64,000 bases of DNA from positions 310,001 through 374,000 of the forward strand of contig JADIYY010000003.1 of the NCBI GenBank assembly GCA_016705065.1, in the 5' to 3' direction. Shown here in pieces: positions 8,742-16,634 of this stretch. The notes below the pieces were generated by a model. That model did not search any database, had not been told where the DNA came from, and saw only the letters and a program-made list of their open reading frames with translations. Made by a program: the position numbers and the translations under genes. Each line of letters begins with the position of its first letter. Position 1 is the first letter of the stretch. This stretch comes from Candidatus Aalborgiella aggregata. Lineage in GTDB: Bacteria; Pseudomonadota; Gammaproteobacteria; Burkholderiales; Burkholderiaceae_C.

Positions 8742-8799
8742 CCCAAAAACCACAATGGTTCGGGTTCTTTTCTACGGTCGGTGCTCTTCTAGCGAGAGC
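8742..8799 (-). promoter_or_regulatory. Candidate structured leader of rplM-rpsI
   Basis: Two stem-loops lie in the untranslated leader. One has GCTCT/AGAGC arms (8783-8799); the other has CCC-AACC pairing with GGTT-GGG (8742-8764). They sit 60-120 nt ahead of the rplM start. This resembles ribosomal-protein autoregulatory leaders, but no known motif was recognised. Confidence 0.35.
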
Positions 8800-8879
8800 C
8801 TCTTAGGTAGGATTACGTACAAAAATTAAATTAAGGCACGCCGACGCCGCGGAACCACTGAATCGCTGCGAAGCCCTCC

Positions 8880-8908
8880 ATTATATGAGAAATGGGGGAA
8901 AGTGGCAA
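8880..8908 (-). promoter_or_regulatory. Sigma70 promoter of rplM-rpsI
   Basis: On the minus strand TTGCCA (8903-8908) and TATAAT (8880-8885) are separated by exactly 17 nt, near-consensus for sigma70. The predicted start of transcription is about 8873, giving a leader of about 190 nt. The remainder of the 8682-9032 gap holds the leader hairpins and a GC-rich hairpin at about 8909-8921; no gene is seen. Confidence 0.8.
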
Positions 8909-8921
8909 AGGGCGGGCCGCC
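8909..8921 (-). terminator. GC-rich hairpin after the CDGSH gene
   Basis: GGGCGG and CCGCCC form a near-perfect palindrome just upstream of the rplM -35 box. Read on the minus strand it follows the CDGSH gene by about 110 bp and is followed by TTTG, so it could end that transcript. No proper T-run is present. Confidence 0.4.
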
Positions 8922-9032
8922 CCCGCTGGGGTTCGCCTCCCCCAACGCGCGCATGGACGTTTGCTTCATGGGAGTTTGATGCGGCTATGATGAGGAATGA
9001 TGCGCTGCCGCCTGCAAGCTAGCAGCGTCTGT

Positions 9033-9275
9033 TTACTTTGGACGGTTATGGCTACCGTCACACAGGGGTTGGTTGGCCGTGGCCTTGCACCCACAAAAGT
9101 AAACCGTTTTGGACTCTTTGGCTTCGTACTTCACAGGGGTAAAAGTGGAGCCTTTATGCGAACCGTCACAAAAGGGTTGGTTTTTACTTTGGCCGCACGC
9201 GCACCAAAAATAGGCTTTGCCTGCTTCAACTTGAACTGGGAACGGCGTATCTGATGCTCTAACTGCTTCACTCAT
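9033..9275 (-). CDS. CDGSH iron-sulfur domain protein (two CDGSH motifs)
   Basis: An 80-residue protein with two CDGSH-type [2Fe-2S] motifs, CACGQSKNQPFCDGSH and CGCKATANQPLCDGSH, each giving three Cys and one His ligand. This tandem arrangement resembles the mitochondrial CISD3/MiNT group. The ATG at 9275 is chosen because AAGGAG lies just upstream; an upstream in-frame start at 9329 would add 18 residues without a ribosome site. It is cytosolic, with no signal or membrane segment. It is upstream of rplM in the same direction but separated by about 350 bp. Confidence 0.9.
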   Translation of the reverse strand: MSEAVRASDTPFPVQVEAGKAYFWCACGQSKNQPFCDGSHKGSTFTPVKYEAKESKTVYFCGCKATANQPLCDGSHNRPK

Positions 9276-9375
9276 TTCAAAACTCCTTAATTCAATAAAT
9301 ATAGAACGACCCAAACGCACCATTATCAACAGTACACAATGACCTTGCTGTTTAACAGATCACTGCGTATCTGGA

Positions 9376-10056
9376 TCACTTCGTGGCCCACCCTCCGGAC
9401 ACTGGAAAGACCTGACCCACAAAGCAATTGGCCGCATCTGAGCACAAATAGGCTGCAAACAACGCATCCTCGCGCGCTGAGACCAGGCGACCAAGGGGCA
9501 CTTCGCGCGCAAGTCTTTCCTGAAATCTGGGATTCGCTTGGACGGAAGCGGGGAAGTAAGTCGGGTTGTCGACAAAGTTTTGCGCAATGGCGTTGACCTG
9601 AATATTCTGTGGCGCAAGCTCGACACCAACTGCTTGCACGTAGGCCAACTGGGCACCACGCGCCGCGCTGTAGCTGGATGCACGCTTCATGCCACGCAAA
9701 GCCGAAGCACTGCCCACCACCAGAATCTTGCCACCGCCGCGACTCGCGAAGATGGGCAGAACCGCCCGAGTCAAACGCGGCAGTGGATCGACCAGCGCCG
9801 CGAAAACGCTTTTCCACTCTGCTTCACCGACATCGCTTGCTGGTGTGCTGGGCGCAAGAATAGACAAATTAGCAACCAGCACATCGAAAGAGCCTGCGTT
9901 ACGGAGGACTTCTTCGACTGCATCTGCTGCGCTGAGATCGGCATTGCTTTGGACAACATCCGCACCTTGTTCAGCAAACACGGTGCACAGCGTGGGCCCC
10001 ATGAACTCGGTGGCCTGGGTAATCAAAATCCTTTTCCCGGTGAGTGCGTTTTGCAT
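9376..10056 (-). CDS. Halohydrin dehalogenase-like SDR-fold protein
   Basis: A 226-residue Rossmann-fold protein that at first looks like a short-chain dehydrogenase but lacks both SDR hallmarks. The glycine-rich cofactor motif is replaced by TQATEFMG at residues 13-20, an exact T-X4-F-X-G, and the catalytic residues are S116, Y129 and R133, an exact S-X12-Y-X3-R with Arg in place of the usual Lys. Both are the published signatures of halohydrin dehalogenases, which close vicinal halohydrins to epoxides and open epoxides with anions, without NAD(P). The stretch after the triad ('FVDNPTYFPASVQANPRF') also resembles HheC. Cytosolic. Upstream in the same direction is an HTATIP2-like reductase. 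The activity is inferred from signatures only. Confidence 0.75.
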   Translation of the reverse strand: MQNALTGKRILITQATEFMGPTLCTVFAEQGADVVQSNADLSAADAVEEVLRNAGSFDVLVANLSILAPSTPASDVGEAEWKSVFAALVDPLPRLTRAVLPIFASRGGGKILVVGSASALRGMKRASSYSAARGAQLAYVQAVGVELAPQNIQVNAIAQNFVDNPTYFPASVQANPRFQERLAREVPLGRLVSAREDALFAAYLCSDAANCFVGQVFPVSGGWATK

Positions 10057-10175
10057 ACGAATCCTTGGGTTGATTTGAAAGTTAGGATGGCTTCACTATA
10101 GCAAAAACATGTTATTCAAGTTCTTGCGGTATTTCTAGCTTCTTGGAACCGTAAAACGTGCACTGCGTGGAAATC

Positions 10176-10226
10176 GCTAAAAATTTCATAGCAACATAGG
10201 CAATTAATAAGCCGGCTACAGGCCAA
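10176..10226 (-). repeat. Dispersed intergenic repeat, copy 2
   Basis: Minus-strand copy ending in the GCTAT-type hairpin, with GGCCTGTAGCCGGC in place of GGCCTCTAGCCGGC. It follows the stop of the HTATIP2-like gene (10269) in that gene's own sense orientation. Its sequence is the closest relative of the copy inside the MFS gene. Confidence 0.85.
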
Positions 10227-10268
10227 TTTCACACATAAATGCTGTGAGCGCAGCAGCTTGGGCTAGGG

Positions 10269-10985
10269 CTAGGCCGCACTGGCGGCCAGTTTGATCATCT
10301 CTTTGTAGTTGTAGATGGCACTCTCACTGGGCAGGTCTTTGGTGACCGCGACCATGGCCATTGCAATTTGTGTCGCTTGGATCGGGCGATACTTTGCGGG
10401 TATGAGCGGCGACACCAGCGACAGCACGGCCGCAAGTGCCCAAGGTGTGTGCTGCGAGCCGATGATCACCGATGGACGAAAGATACTGACCACTGGTATA
10501 CCTTGATCCAGTACGGCTTGTTCGGCTTCCCCCTTCACTCTGGCGTAGCGCGGCATGCCTGCAGCGCCTGAACCAGTCTCGCTCGCCTTGATATCTGCCC
10601 CGATGGCGGACATGAATGCAAAGTGCTGAACGCGTCCAGAGTCCTTCAAGCCAGCGGCAAATGCCGCATTGAGTTCAACATCTACTGCGCGATGCTGTTC
10701 CAGCGAGAGACTTGCAGTGCCTGCACCCACTCCCAGAACACTGAAACCTATCGCATCTGCGTCACCTTCGCGCAATGCTGCTGCGACAGTCTGGCGTAGT
10801 GTTTTCGGCTGCATATCGTGCACCAGACGCTCGTCAACCGTGGCCATAGCGCCGGCATTCTGAAAGATCGACCGCCGACCAACGACAACCACGCGGGTAA
10901 AGCGCTTAGAGCGCACGATTTCCGCTAGCAGTGCTTTGCCAACCGAGCCTGAGGCTCCAAGGATGATTGCTGTAGTTTTTGGCAT
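10269..10985 (-). CDS. NAD(P)-binding atypical SDR, HTATIP2-like
   Basis: A 238-residue Rossmann protein with the cofactor motif GASGSVGKALL at residues 9-19 and a 'VVVVGRR' strand. It fits the atypical extended SDR group that includes HTATIP2/TIP30 and bacterial 'oxidoreductase' homologues: 'HFAFMSAIGAD', a catalytic-type Tyr/Lys in 'PRYARVKGEAEQAV' and 'IFRPSVIIG'. The substrate is unknown. It lies upstream of the halohydrin dehalogenase-like gene, same strand, with 212 bp and a repeat copy between. Confidence 0.78.
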   Translation of the reverse strand: MPKTTAIILGASGSVGKALLAEIVRSKRFTRVVVVGRRSIFQNAGAMATVDERLVHDMQPKTLRQTVAAALREGDADAIGFSVLGVGAGTASLSLEQHRAVDVELNAAFAAGLKDSGRVQHFAFMSAIGADIKASETGSGAAGMPRYARVKGEAEQAVLDQGIPVVSIFRPSVIIGSQHTPWALAAVLSLVSPLIPAKYRPIQATQIAMAMVAVTKDLPSESAIYNYKEMIKLAASAA

Positions 10986-11057
10986 ATTGATTTGTTAGGT
11001 GATTAGAAAACACAACGGTTTCAGGCATGTTTTACCATCTTTCTTGACGCTGTGTAG

Positions 11058-12395
11058 CTAAACCACTCCGTCTCGTCGCCATTGCTCCACATCCGTGTCC
11101 GAGCAATTCAACAACTCCTGCAACAATTCTTCTGTGTGCTGACCACACAACGGTGGAGCGCGGTTGGTGCTGACGGGGGTGGCGCTTAGTTTGAGGGGGT
11201 TGGCTACCAATTGGACTTCGCCAGCTATCGGGTGCGGGTAGGTGGTGACCATGTTTCTGGCCAGGACTTGGGGGTCTTTGAAAACGTCGTCAAAGTTGTT
11301 GATGGGGCCGCAGGGCACGTGGACGGCTTGTAGGCTGCTTAACCAATCTTCTTTGCTGCGGGTTTTGAGGATGGTGGCTAGGAGGGGGACGAGGACTGCG
11401 CGGTTGGTGACGCGGTCTTGGTTTTTGGTGTACTGGGGGTTGGCGGCGATGTCGGGCTGGCCGGCGACTTGGCAGAATTTGACGAACTGGTTGTCGTTGC
11501 CCACGGCCAAGATGATGTACTCTTTTTGCAGTGTGCCGCTCAACGAATCTGTGCTGGGCGCCACTTCAAACACTTGGTAGGGCACGATGTTGGCATGGGC
11601 ATTACCCAAACGCTTGGGCACTTCACCATTGGACAAATACTGTGCGCCCAAATTGGCGAGCATGGAAACTTGCGTGTCTAAGAGTGCAATGTCAACCTGC
11701 TGGCCTTGACCCGTGCGCTCGGCATGACGCAGTGCCGCCAGGATGCCAATGACGGAGTTCAAGCCAGTGAACAAATCTGCCACAGCCACGCCCACTTTTT
11801 GCGGGCCACCGCCAGGCACATCGTCACGCTCGCCGGTGACGCTCATCAAGCCACCCATGGCTTGCACCGCATAGTCATATCCCGCGCGGTCTTTGTAGGG
11901 GCCGGTTTGGCCAAAACCAGTGATGCTGCAATACACCAGCGACGGCTTGAGTTGGGACAAGCTGGCAAAGTCCAAACCATAACGCGCCAAATCACCCACC
12001 TTGAAATTTTCCACCACGATGTCACATTGCATCACCAGCTTGCGAATTAGCGCTTGCCCCGCTGGCTGCGAAATATCACAGGTGACTGAACGCTTGTTAC
12101 GGTTGGCGCACATGAAGTAAGCGGACTCAACGCTGTCATGGCCATCCTTGTCTTTCAAAAACGGTGGCCCCCAGCGGCGTGTGTCGTCACCGCCTTGTCC
12201 TTCTGACGCATCTTTGGCGGGGCGTTCAATTTTGATCACATCCGCCCCTAAGTCTGCCAAAGTTTGTGTGCACCACGGGCCGGCCAAAATACGGGTGAGG
12301 TCCAGCACGCGCACACCTTGGAGTGCCTGTGGGCTTTTTGCGTTTGTGTTGTTGGTTTGATTCATGGCTTGAAACGGGGGTTTTGAGTTGTCCAT
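11058..12395 (-). CDS. CaiB/BaiF CoA-transferase family III
   Basis: A full-length 445-residue class III CoA-transferase. Conserved segments are 'GVRVLDLTRILAGPWCTQ', 'GADVIKIERP', 'NRNKRSVTCD', 'VVENFKVGDLARYGLD' and 'AGYDYAVQAMGGLMSVTG', the last with the catalytic Asp that forms an acyl-aspartyl intermediate. It most resembles succinyl-CoA-dependent transferases of the SUGCT type, but the acceptor cannot be told from sequence. An internal ATG at 12365 would shorten the N-terminus by ten residues. Its start lies only 12 bp from the divergent MFS start, so each promoter must lie within or very near the other gene. Confidence 0.9.
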   Translation of the reverse strand: MDNSKPPFQAMNQTNNTNAKSPQALQGVRVLDLTRILAGPWCTQTLADLGADVIKIERPAKDASEGQGGDDTRRWGPPFLKDKDGHDSVESAYFMCANRNKRSVTCDISQPAGQALIRKLVMQCDIVVENFKVGDLARYGLDFASLSQLKPSLVYCSITGFGQTGPYKDRAGYDYAVQAMGGLMSVTGERDDVPGGGPQKVGVAVADLFTGLNSVIGILAALRHAERTGQGQQVDIALLDTQVSMLANLGAQYLSNGEVPKRLGNAHANIVPYQVFEVAPSTDSLSGTLQKEYIILAVGNDNQFVKFCQVAGQPDIAANPQYTKNQDRVTNRAVLVPLLATILKTRSKEDWLSSLQAVHVPCGPINNFDDVFKDPQVLARNMVTTYPHPIAGEVQLVANPLKLSATPVSTNRAPPLCGQHTEELLQELLNCSDTDVEQWRRDGVV

Positions 12396-12407
12396 GATAA
12401 TCGCAGG

Positions 12408-13697
12408 ATGAGCTCAACATTTTTACCCAAACGCCAAGCCATTGTGGTGTTCATCGCTTTCGCGTTTGCCTATTTTTTATCCACACTGATACGCGCCATC
12501 ACCGCCACGCTGTCGCCCACGCTCACTTTAGAACTGGGCTTGCAAGCGCGTGACTTGGGCTTGCTGGCGGGCGGTTATTTTTTAGGCTTCGCCGCCATGC
12601 AATTGCCCATGGGCAAGTGGCTGGATGCGTATGGACCCAAAAGAGTCATTCTGAGTTTGCTGCCCATTGCCTTATTGGGCAGCGTGGCTTTTGCGATGTC
12701 GGACAATTTTTATGGCCTTTTGATTGCACGCATTTTTACCGGCATTGGTGTCAGCGCGTGCTTGATGGCGCCACTCACGGGCTACCGCCGCTGGCTAGAA
12801 CCCAGCCAGCAACAGCGCGCCAATGCGTGGATGCTGATGACAGGCTCGTTGGGTATGCTGGCATCCACATTACCAGTACAGTGGTTGATGCCAATGGTGG
12901 GTTGGCGCGGTGTTTTTTTAGTCTTGTCCGTTTTGATTTTGCTGGCCATTGTGGCGCTGTATGCAATTGCGCCGGCTTGGCAGTCACCCGCATCTCATCA
13001 TCAAGAAACTGATTCGACTAAGACCAAACCAGCGGATACTGGTTACAGCCAAGTTTGGGCGAATGCTTACTTTCGCAGCTTGGTTCCTATCGGTTTTTTG
13101 GCTTATGGCGGCTTGATTGCTTTGCAAACATTGTGGGTCACACCGTGGATGATTAAAGTGGCGGGCTACAGCCCCGCACAAGCCGCGTCTGGCTTGTTTG
13201 GTATCAACCTCACCATGCTGTTTACTTTTTGGTTGTGGGGTGCCATCAACCCATGGTTGGTCAAACACAAAATTCATTCTGACACCTTGCTGCTGCGCGG
13301 TTTTCCTGCGAGTTTTGTCATTCTTACTATTATTATCATAGCAGCTCAGGCAGCAAATAAGCCAGCTACAGGCCAATTTGGCAATATATTTTCGCTTCTA
13401 CAACAACACATATGGATTCTTTGGGCGCTGTACTTTGTGACCTGTAGTTTCACTGCGCTGACGCAGCCTGCAATTGCTTTGGCCTTCCCGCCCCAGTTGG
13501 CTGGGCGGGCCATGTCGGCATACAACTTGACCATGTTTTTAGGCGTGTTTGTATTGCAATGGAGTTTGGGTTTGCTGATTGATTTCTTCAAGTACTTGGG
13601 ATATGCCGAACCGCGGGCATTTCAAGGCGCATTTGTGGCTTACCTCCTGTGCGTCATTGGCTCCTACGTGTATTTCGCTGTCAAAAGACCGAAATAA
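12408..13697 (+). CDS. MFS transporter carrying an in-frame copy of the dispersed repeat
   Basis: A 429-residue major facilitator with about 12 hydrophobic segments. The 2-3 loop motif is visible as 'GKWLDAYGPKRVI' (G-X3-D-X3-G-X-(K/R)-(K/R) variant). It has no recognised substrate; the divergent CoA-transferase suggests an organic acid. Residues about 307-323 ('IIIAAQAANKPATGQF') are encoded by a minus-oriented copy of the dispersed repeat, in frame, between transmembrane segments of the C-terminal half. The start ATG at 12408 has GCAGG just upstream. Confidence 0.85.
   Translation: MSSTFLPKRQAIVVFIAFAFAYFLSTLIRAITATLSPTLTLELGLQARDLGLLAGGYFLGFAAMQLPMGKWLDAYGPKRVILSLLPIALLGSVAFAMSDNFYGLLIARIFTGIGVSACLMAPLTGYRRWLEPSQQQRANAWMLMTGSLGMLASTLPVQWLMPMVGWRGVFLVLSVLILLAIVALYAIAPAWQSPASHHQETDSTKTKPADTGYSQVWANAYFRSLVPIGFLAYGGLIALQTLWVTPWMIKVAGYSPAQAASGLFGINLTMLFTFWLWGAINPWLVKHKIHSDTLLLRGFPASFVILTIIIIAAQAANKPATGQFGNIFSLLQQHIWILWALYFVTCSFTALTQPAIALAFPPQLAGRAMSAYNLTMFLGVFVLQWSLGLLIDFFKYLGYAEPRAFQGAFVAYLLCVIGSYVYFAVKRPK
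13325..13376 (-). repeat. Dispersed repeat, intragenic copy 3 (in the MFS gene)
   Basis: Reverse-strand match to the repeat family: ATAGCA, AGGCA, AATAAGCC and GCTACAGGCCAA fall in order and spacing, closest to copy 2. It adds no stop codon and keeps the MFS frame. Confidence 0.8.
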
Positions 13698-13821
13698 TCA
13701 TTCACCACTAAAATAGACCCAATCGCTATTTGCCTGTCAATTTAGTCTGTCAATTTCGATTATTAACGTCGATTTTTTCTTTCGATCTTGTTGCGCATTG
13801 CCGCAAACGTCAATTCAACCC

Positions 13822-15657
13822 ATGAACACCTTAATCGCCTCTAAAAATTCTACTGGCACTGCTGCCAGTGCCGTTGAACGCTCTGACTGGGACACCTTGT
13901 CACGCCTCATGCCTTTTGTTTGGCGCTACAAATGGCGCGCCTTGTCGGTGCTGGTATTGCTGGTCATGGCCAAAATTGCCACCGTCAGCGTGCCTTTGCT
14001 GTTGAAACAATTGGTAGATAGCTTGAACCCAACCTTGACACAAGCCATCATCGTCGTGCCCGTGGCTTTGTTGATTGGTTATGGTGTGCTACGCATTGCT
14101 TCTAGTTGGTTCACAGAGGCCTGCGAAGCGGTTTTTTCCAAAGCCACAGAGGGTATTTCGCGCAGCATTTCATTGGAAGTATTTCGTCATTTGCATGGCT
14201 TGAGCTTGCGCTTTCACCTTGAGCGTCAAACGGGCGGCATGACGCGCGATATTGAACGCGGCACGAGCGCGGTGCGCGCCTTGATCAGTTTTGCCTTGTT
14301 CCGCATTGTTCCCACATTGTTAGAAATGGCTTTTGTCTTGGCGCTATTGGCCATGAAGTTTGACCAATGGTTTGCTTGGATCACATTGGCAGCATTGACG
14401 CTCTACATCGCATTCACCATTGGCATCACCCAATGGCGCACCCAGTTCCGCAAAAAAATGAACGAGATGGATGGCGCTGCGCACAGCCGCGCGATTGACT
14501 CGCTCTTGAACTACGAAACCGTCAAGTACTTTAACAACGAAGACTTTGAAGCCAAACGTTACGACGAAAACTTGGCGCGCTTTCACAAAGCCAGCGCCAT
14601 GAGCCAACGCTCTTTGAGCTACCTCAACGGCGGTCAGCAGCTCATCATCGCAGTAGCTTTGGTAGCCATGCTGTGGCGCGCCACACAAGGCGTGGTCGAC
14701 GGTCGTTTGACCTTGGGCGATTTGGTGATGATCAACGCTTTCATGATTCAGCTCTACATTCCCTTGAACTTTTTAGGCACCATGTACCGCGAAATCAAAC
14801 AAAGCTTGACCGACTTGGACAAGATGTTCACACTATTGGAAAAGGAGCGCGAAATTGCAGACGTAGTTGGTGCGCAAGATTTGCAATTGTGGCATTCCAG
14901 CGCAACATCGACTGATGCAGATTCACCTGACGTGAGTTTTAACAATGTGCATTTTGCTTACGACCCCACACGTCCCATATTGCATGGCGTGAGTTTTCAA
15001 ATTCCGGCTGGCAAAACGGTGGCGGTGGTGGGGCCATCAGGTGCAGGCAAATCAACACTAGCCCGCTTGTTGTACCGCTTTTACGACGTGCAACAAGGCA
15101 GCATCACCATCGCAGGGCAAGACATCAAAACTGTGACCCAGTCCAGCGTGCGCCAAGCCATCGGCATTGTGCCACAGGACACTGTGCTGTTTAACGATAC
15201 GGTGGCCTACAACATCGCTTATGGCAAAACATCGGCCACCCAAGATGAAATCATCGAAGCTGCCAAATCAGCCCGCATTCACGACTTCATTGCCGCCACG
15301 CCCAAGGGTTATGAAACAGCAGTGGGTGAGCGCGGCTTGAAGTTATCAGGTGGCGAAAAACAGCGCGTGGCAATTGCCCGCACCTTGTTGAAAAACCCGC
15401 CGATTTTGATTTTTGATGAAGCCACTTCGGCGCTCGACTCAGCCAACGAACGCGCGATTCAATCCGAATTACAAAGCGTGGCCACAAACAAAACCACCTT
15501 GGTGATTGCCCACCGTTTGTCTACCGTGGTCGATGCACACGAAATCATTGTAATGGACGCCGGCAAAATTGTGGAGCGTGGCAACCACGCGGAACTCTTA
15601 GCTAAGCATGGTGTTTATGCCAACATGTGGGCACTGCAGCAGAACAGTGCGGATTAA
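13822..15657 (+). CDS. Atm1/HMT1-type ABC half-exporter
   Basis: A 611-residue half-transporter: an N-terminal exporter-type membrane domain with about six helices (residues 35-330) and a C-terminal ATPase domain. Walker A is GPSGAGKSTLARLLY, the ABC signature LSGGEKQRVAIARTLL, and Walker B ILIFDEATSALD. The sequence 'GGMTRDIERGTSAVRAL', 'ALLNYETVKYFNNE'-like region and the 'DLDKMFTLLE' linker match the Atm1 family, which exports glutathione-linked compounds and protects against metals. The ATG at 13822 is preferred; a TTG at 13798 would add eight residues. A repeat-free 124-bp gap separates it from the MFS gene. Confidence 0.9.
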   Translation: MNTLIASKNSTGTAASAVERSDWDTLSRLMPFVWRYKWRALSVLVLLVMAKIATVSVPLLLKQLVDSLNPTLTQAIIVVPVALLIGYGVLRIASSWFTEACEAVFSKATEGISRSISLEVFRHLHGLSLRFHLERQTGGMTRDIERGTSAVRALISFALFRIVPTLLEMAFVLALLAMKFDQWFAWITLAALTLYIAFTIGITQWRTQFRKKMNEMDGAAHSRAIDSLLNYETVKYFNNEDFEAKRYDENLARFHKASAMSQRSLSYLNGGQQLIIAVALVAMLWRATQGVVDGRLTLGDLVMINAFMIQLYIPLNFLGTMYREIKQSLTDLDKMFTLLEKEREIADVVGAQDLQLWHSSATSTDADSPDVSFNNVHFAYDPTRPILHGVSFQIPAGKTVAVVGPSGAGKSTLARLLYRFYDVQQGSITIAGQDIKTVTQSSVRQAIGIVPQDTVLFNDTVAYNIAYGKTSATQDEIIEAAKSARIHDFIAATPKGYETAVGERGLKLSGGEKQRVAIARTLLKNPPILIFDEATSALDSANERAIQSELQSVATNKTTLVIAHRLSTVVDAHEIIVMDAGKIVERGNHAELLAKHGVYANMWALQQNSAD

Positions 15658-15703
15658 CCAAGCTGTTTTGCTCAGGTAAAGTGTCACCCGTTGCCAAAGG
15701 CAT

Positions 15704-16627
15704 TTAACTCATTGGCTCTGGGCTTAATTTGATGGGTGTGGATTTTATTTCTTCAACGGGTTGAATGCGCTCACTCATCCATCGCATTAAGTCCAACCAC
15801 ATTTGCCGCATCTCTGCATCCAGTGGCGTGCGCTGTGCATGTGGCAACTCAATGGTCACAACGGGAATACGTTTGTGAATGCCGCCATAGTTACCTAACG
15901 AGCCGGGATATATGCCAACCTGATCTAAGTACAGACGCCCCAATTTGCCAGGTGGCACACTTGGGCCATCAAAGTCTAAAACACCAAATGGCGCATGGAT
16001 GCTGACAATCAAGTTGGGCTTGAAGCGTTCCATTTCTGTGTGCAAAAATTTTGATTCAGGCTCCGACAAGGGGCTGGGGCCTGGCCAACGCCGTGGATCT
16101 TTTTTGGTGCGCTGTTCCCAATAAATTTTGGCTTGTTTGTGCCAATTGGGGGTAGGGAAATTGCGATTCAAATCGACTCCGCGCGCGTTCACACGTTTGC
16201 TGGGTTTAGCTTGCAAACCATCTGGATTAAGCAAGGGTATAAAACGCCAATGCACTTCGGTTGGGTTTTGCTTGATCAAGTTGATCCAATGCAATGCCAC
16301 CGATGTGGACGACATTTCATCACCGTGAATACCGCCCAGCACCAACACGCGCAGTTTGGCATCGTCGGGTTTCACATCTCTGGTGTACAAGCTTGTCCCA
16401 TTGACCGACTTCGCACCTGAATCGACCAGTTGCGTTTCACGGCATTGCGCCATGTTCACATTGGGCAAGCGAACTACCGTACTTCGGCAAAACACCTGAG
16501 ACGCATCCGCTGCTGATTCGTTTGAGAATTTACGATAATTTTGGGCTGCAGCCATTGTATTTGCTGCTATGGTAGCTATTAAGATAGTAGCATTCAATGC
16601 TTTGCATAAATATTTAGTTTGTGCCAT
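15704..16627 (-). CDS. M14-family zinc carboxypeptidase, exported
   Basis: A protein of about 307 residues with a signal peptide ending near AAAQ and an M14 metallopeptidase domain. Zinc ligands are seen in GGIHGDEMSS (His, Glu) and IVSIHAP (His); the substrate-binding Arg/Asn lie in DLNRNFPT and the catalytic Glu in VVTIELPHA. M14 enzymes of this compact type include the murein peptide amidase MpaA, so a cell-wall peptide substrate is plausible but unproven. The start may be 16627 (MAQTKYL) or 16642; the latter overlaps the kinase stop by 8 bp. The signal-peptide codons (16541-16591) coincide with a copy of the dispersed repeat. Confidence 0.85.
   Translation of the reverse strand: MAQTKYLCKALNATILIATIAANTMAAAQNYRKFSNESAADASQVFCRSTVVRLPNVNMAQCRETQLVDSGAKSVNGTSLYTRDVKPDDAKLRVLVLGGIHGDEMSSTSVALHWINLIKQNPTEVHWRFIPLLNPDGLQAKPSKRVNARGVDLNRNFPTPNWHKQAKIYWEQRTKKDPRRWPGPSPLSEPESKFLHTEMERFKPNLIVSIHAPFGVLDFDGPSVPPGKLGRLYLDQVGIYPGSLGNYGGIHKRIPVVTIELPHAQRTPLDAEMRQMWLDLMRWMSERIQPVEEIKSTPIKLSPEPMS
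16541..16591 (+). repeat. Dispersed repeat, intragenic copy 4 (signal peptide of M14 gene)
   Basis: Diverged plus-strand copy that aligns without gaps to the family over about 50 nt, including TTGG at the left, GTATTTGCTGC in the middle and GCTATTAAGATAGTAGC at the right. On the minus strand it codes for hydrophobic residues of the signal peptide (ILIATIAANTMAAAQ). Confidence 0.65.
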
Positions 16628-16634
16628 GCACAGA

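Noticed and set aside
9326..9817. Minus-strand open frame overlapping the dehalogenase-like gene
   Set aside because: It is in another frame of a well-supported gene, lacks domain similarity and has biased composition; a shadow.
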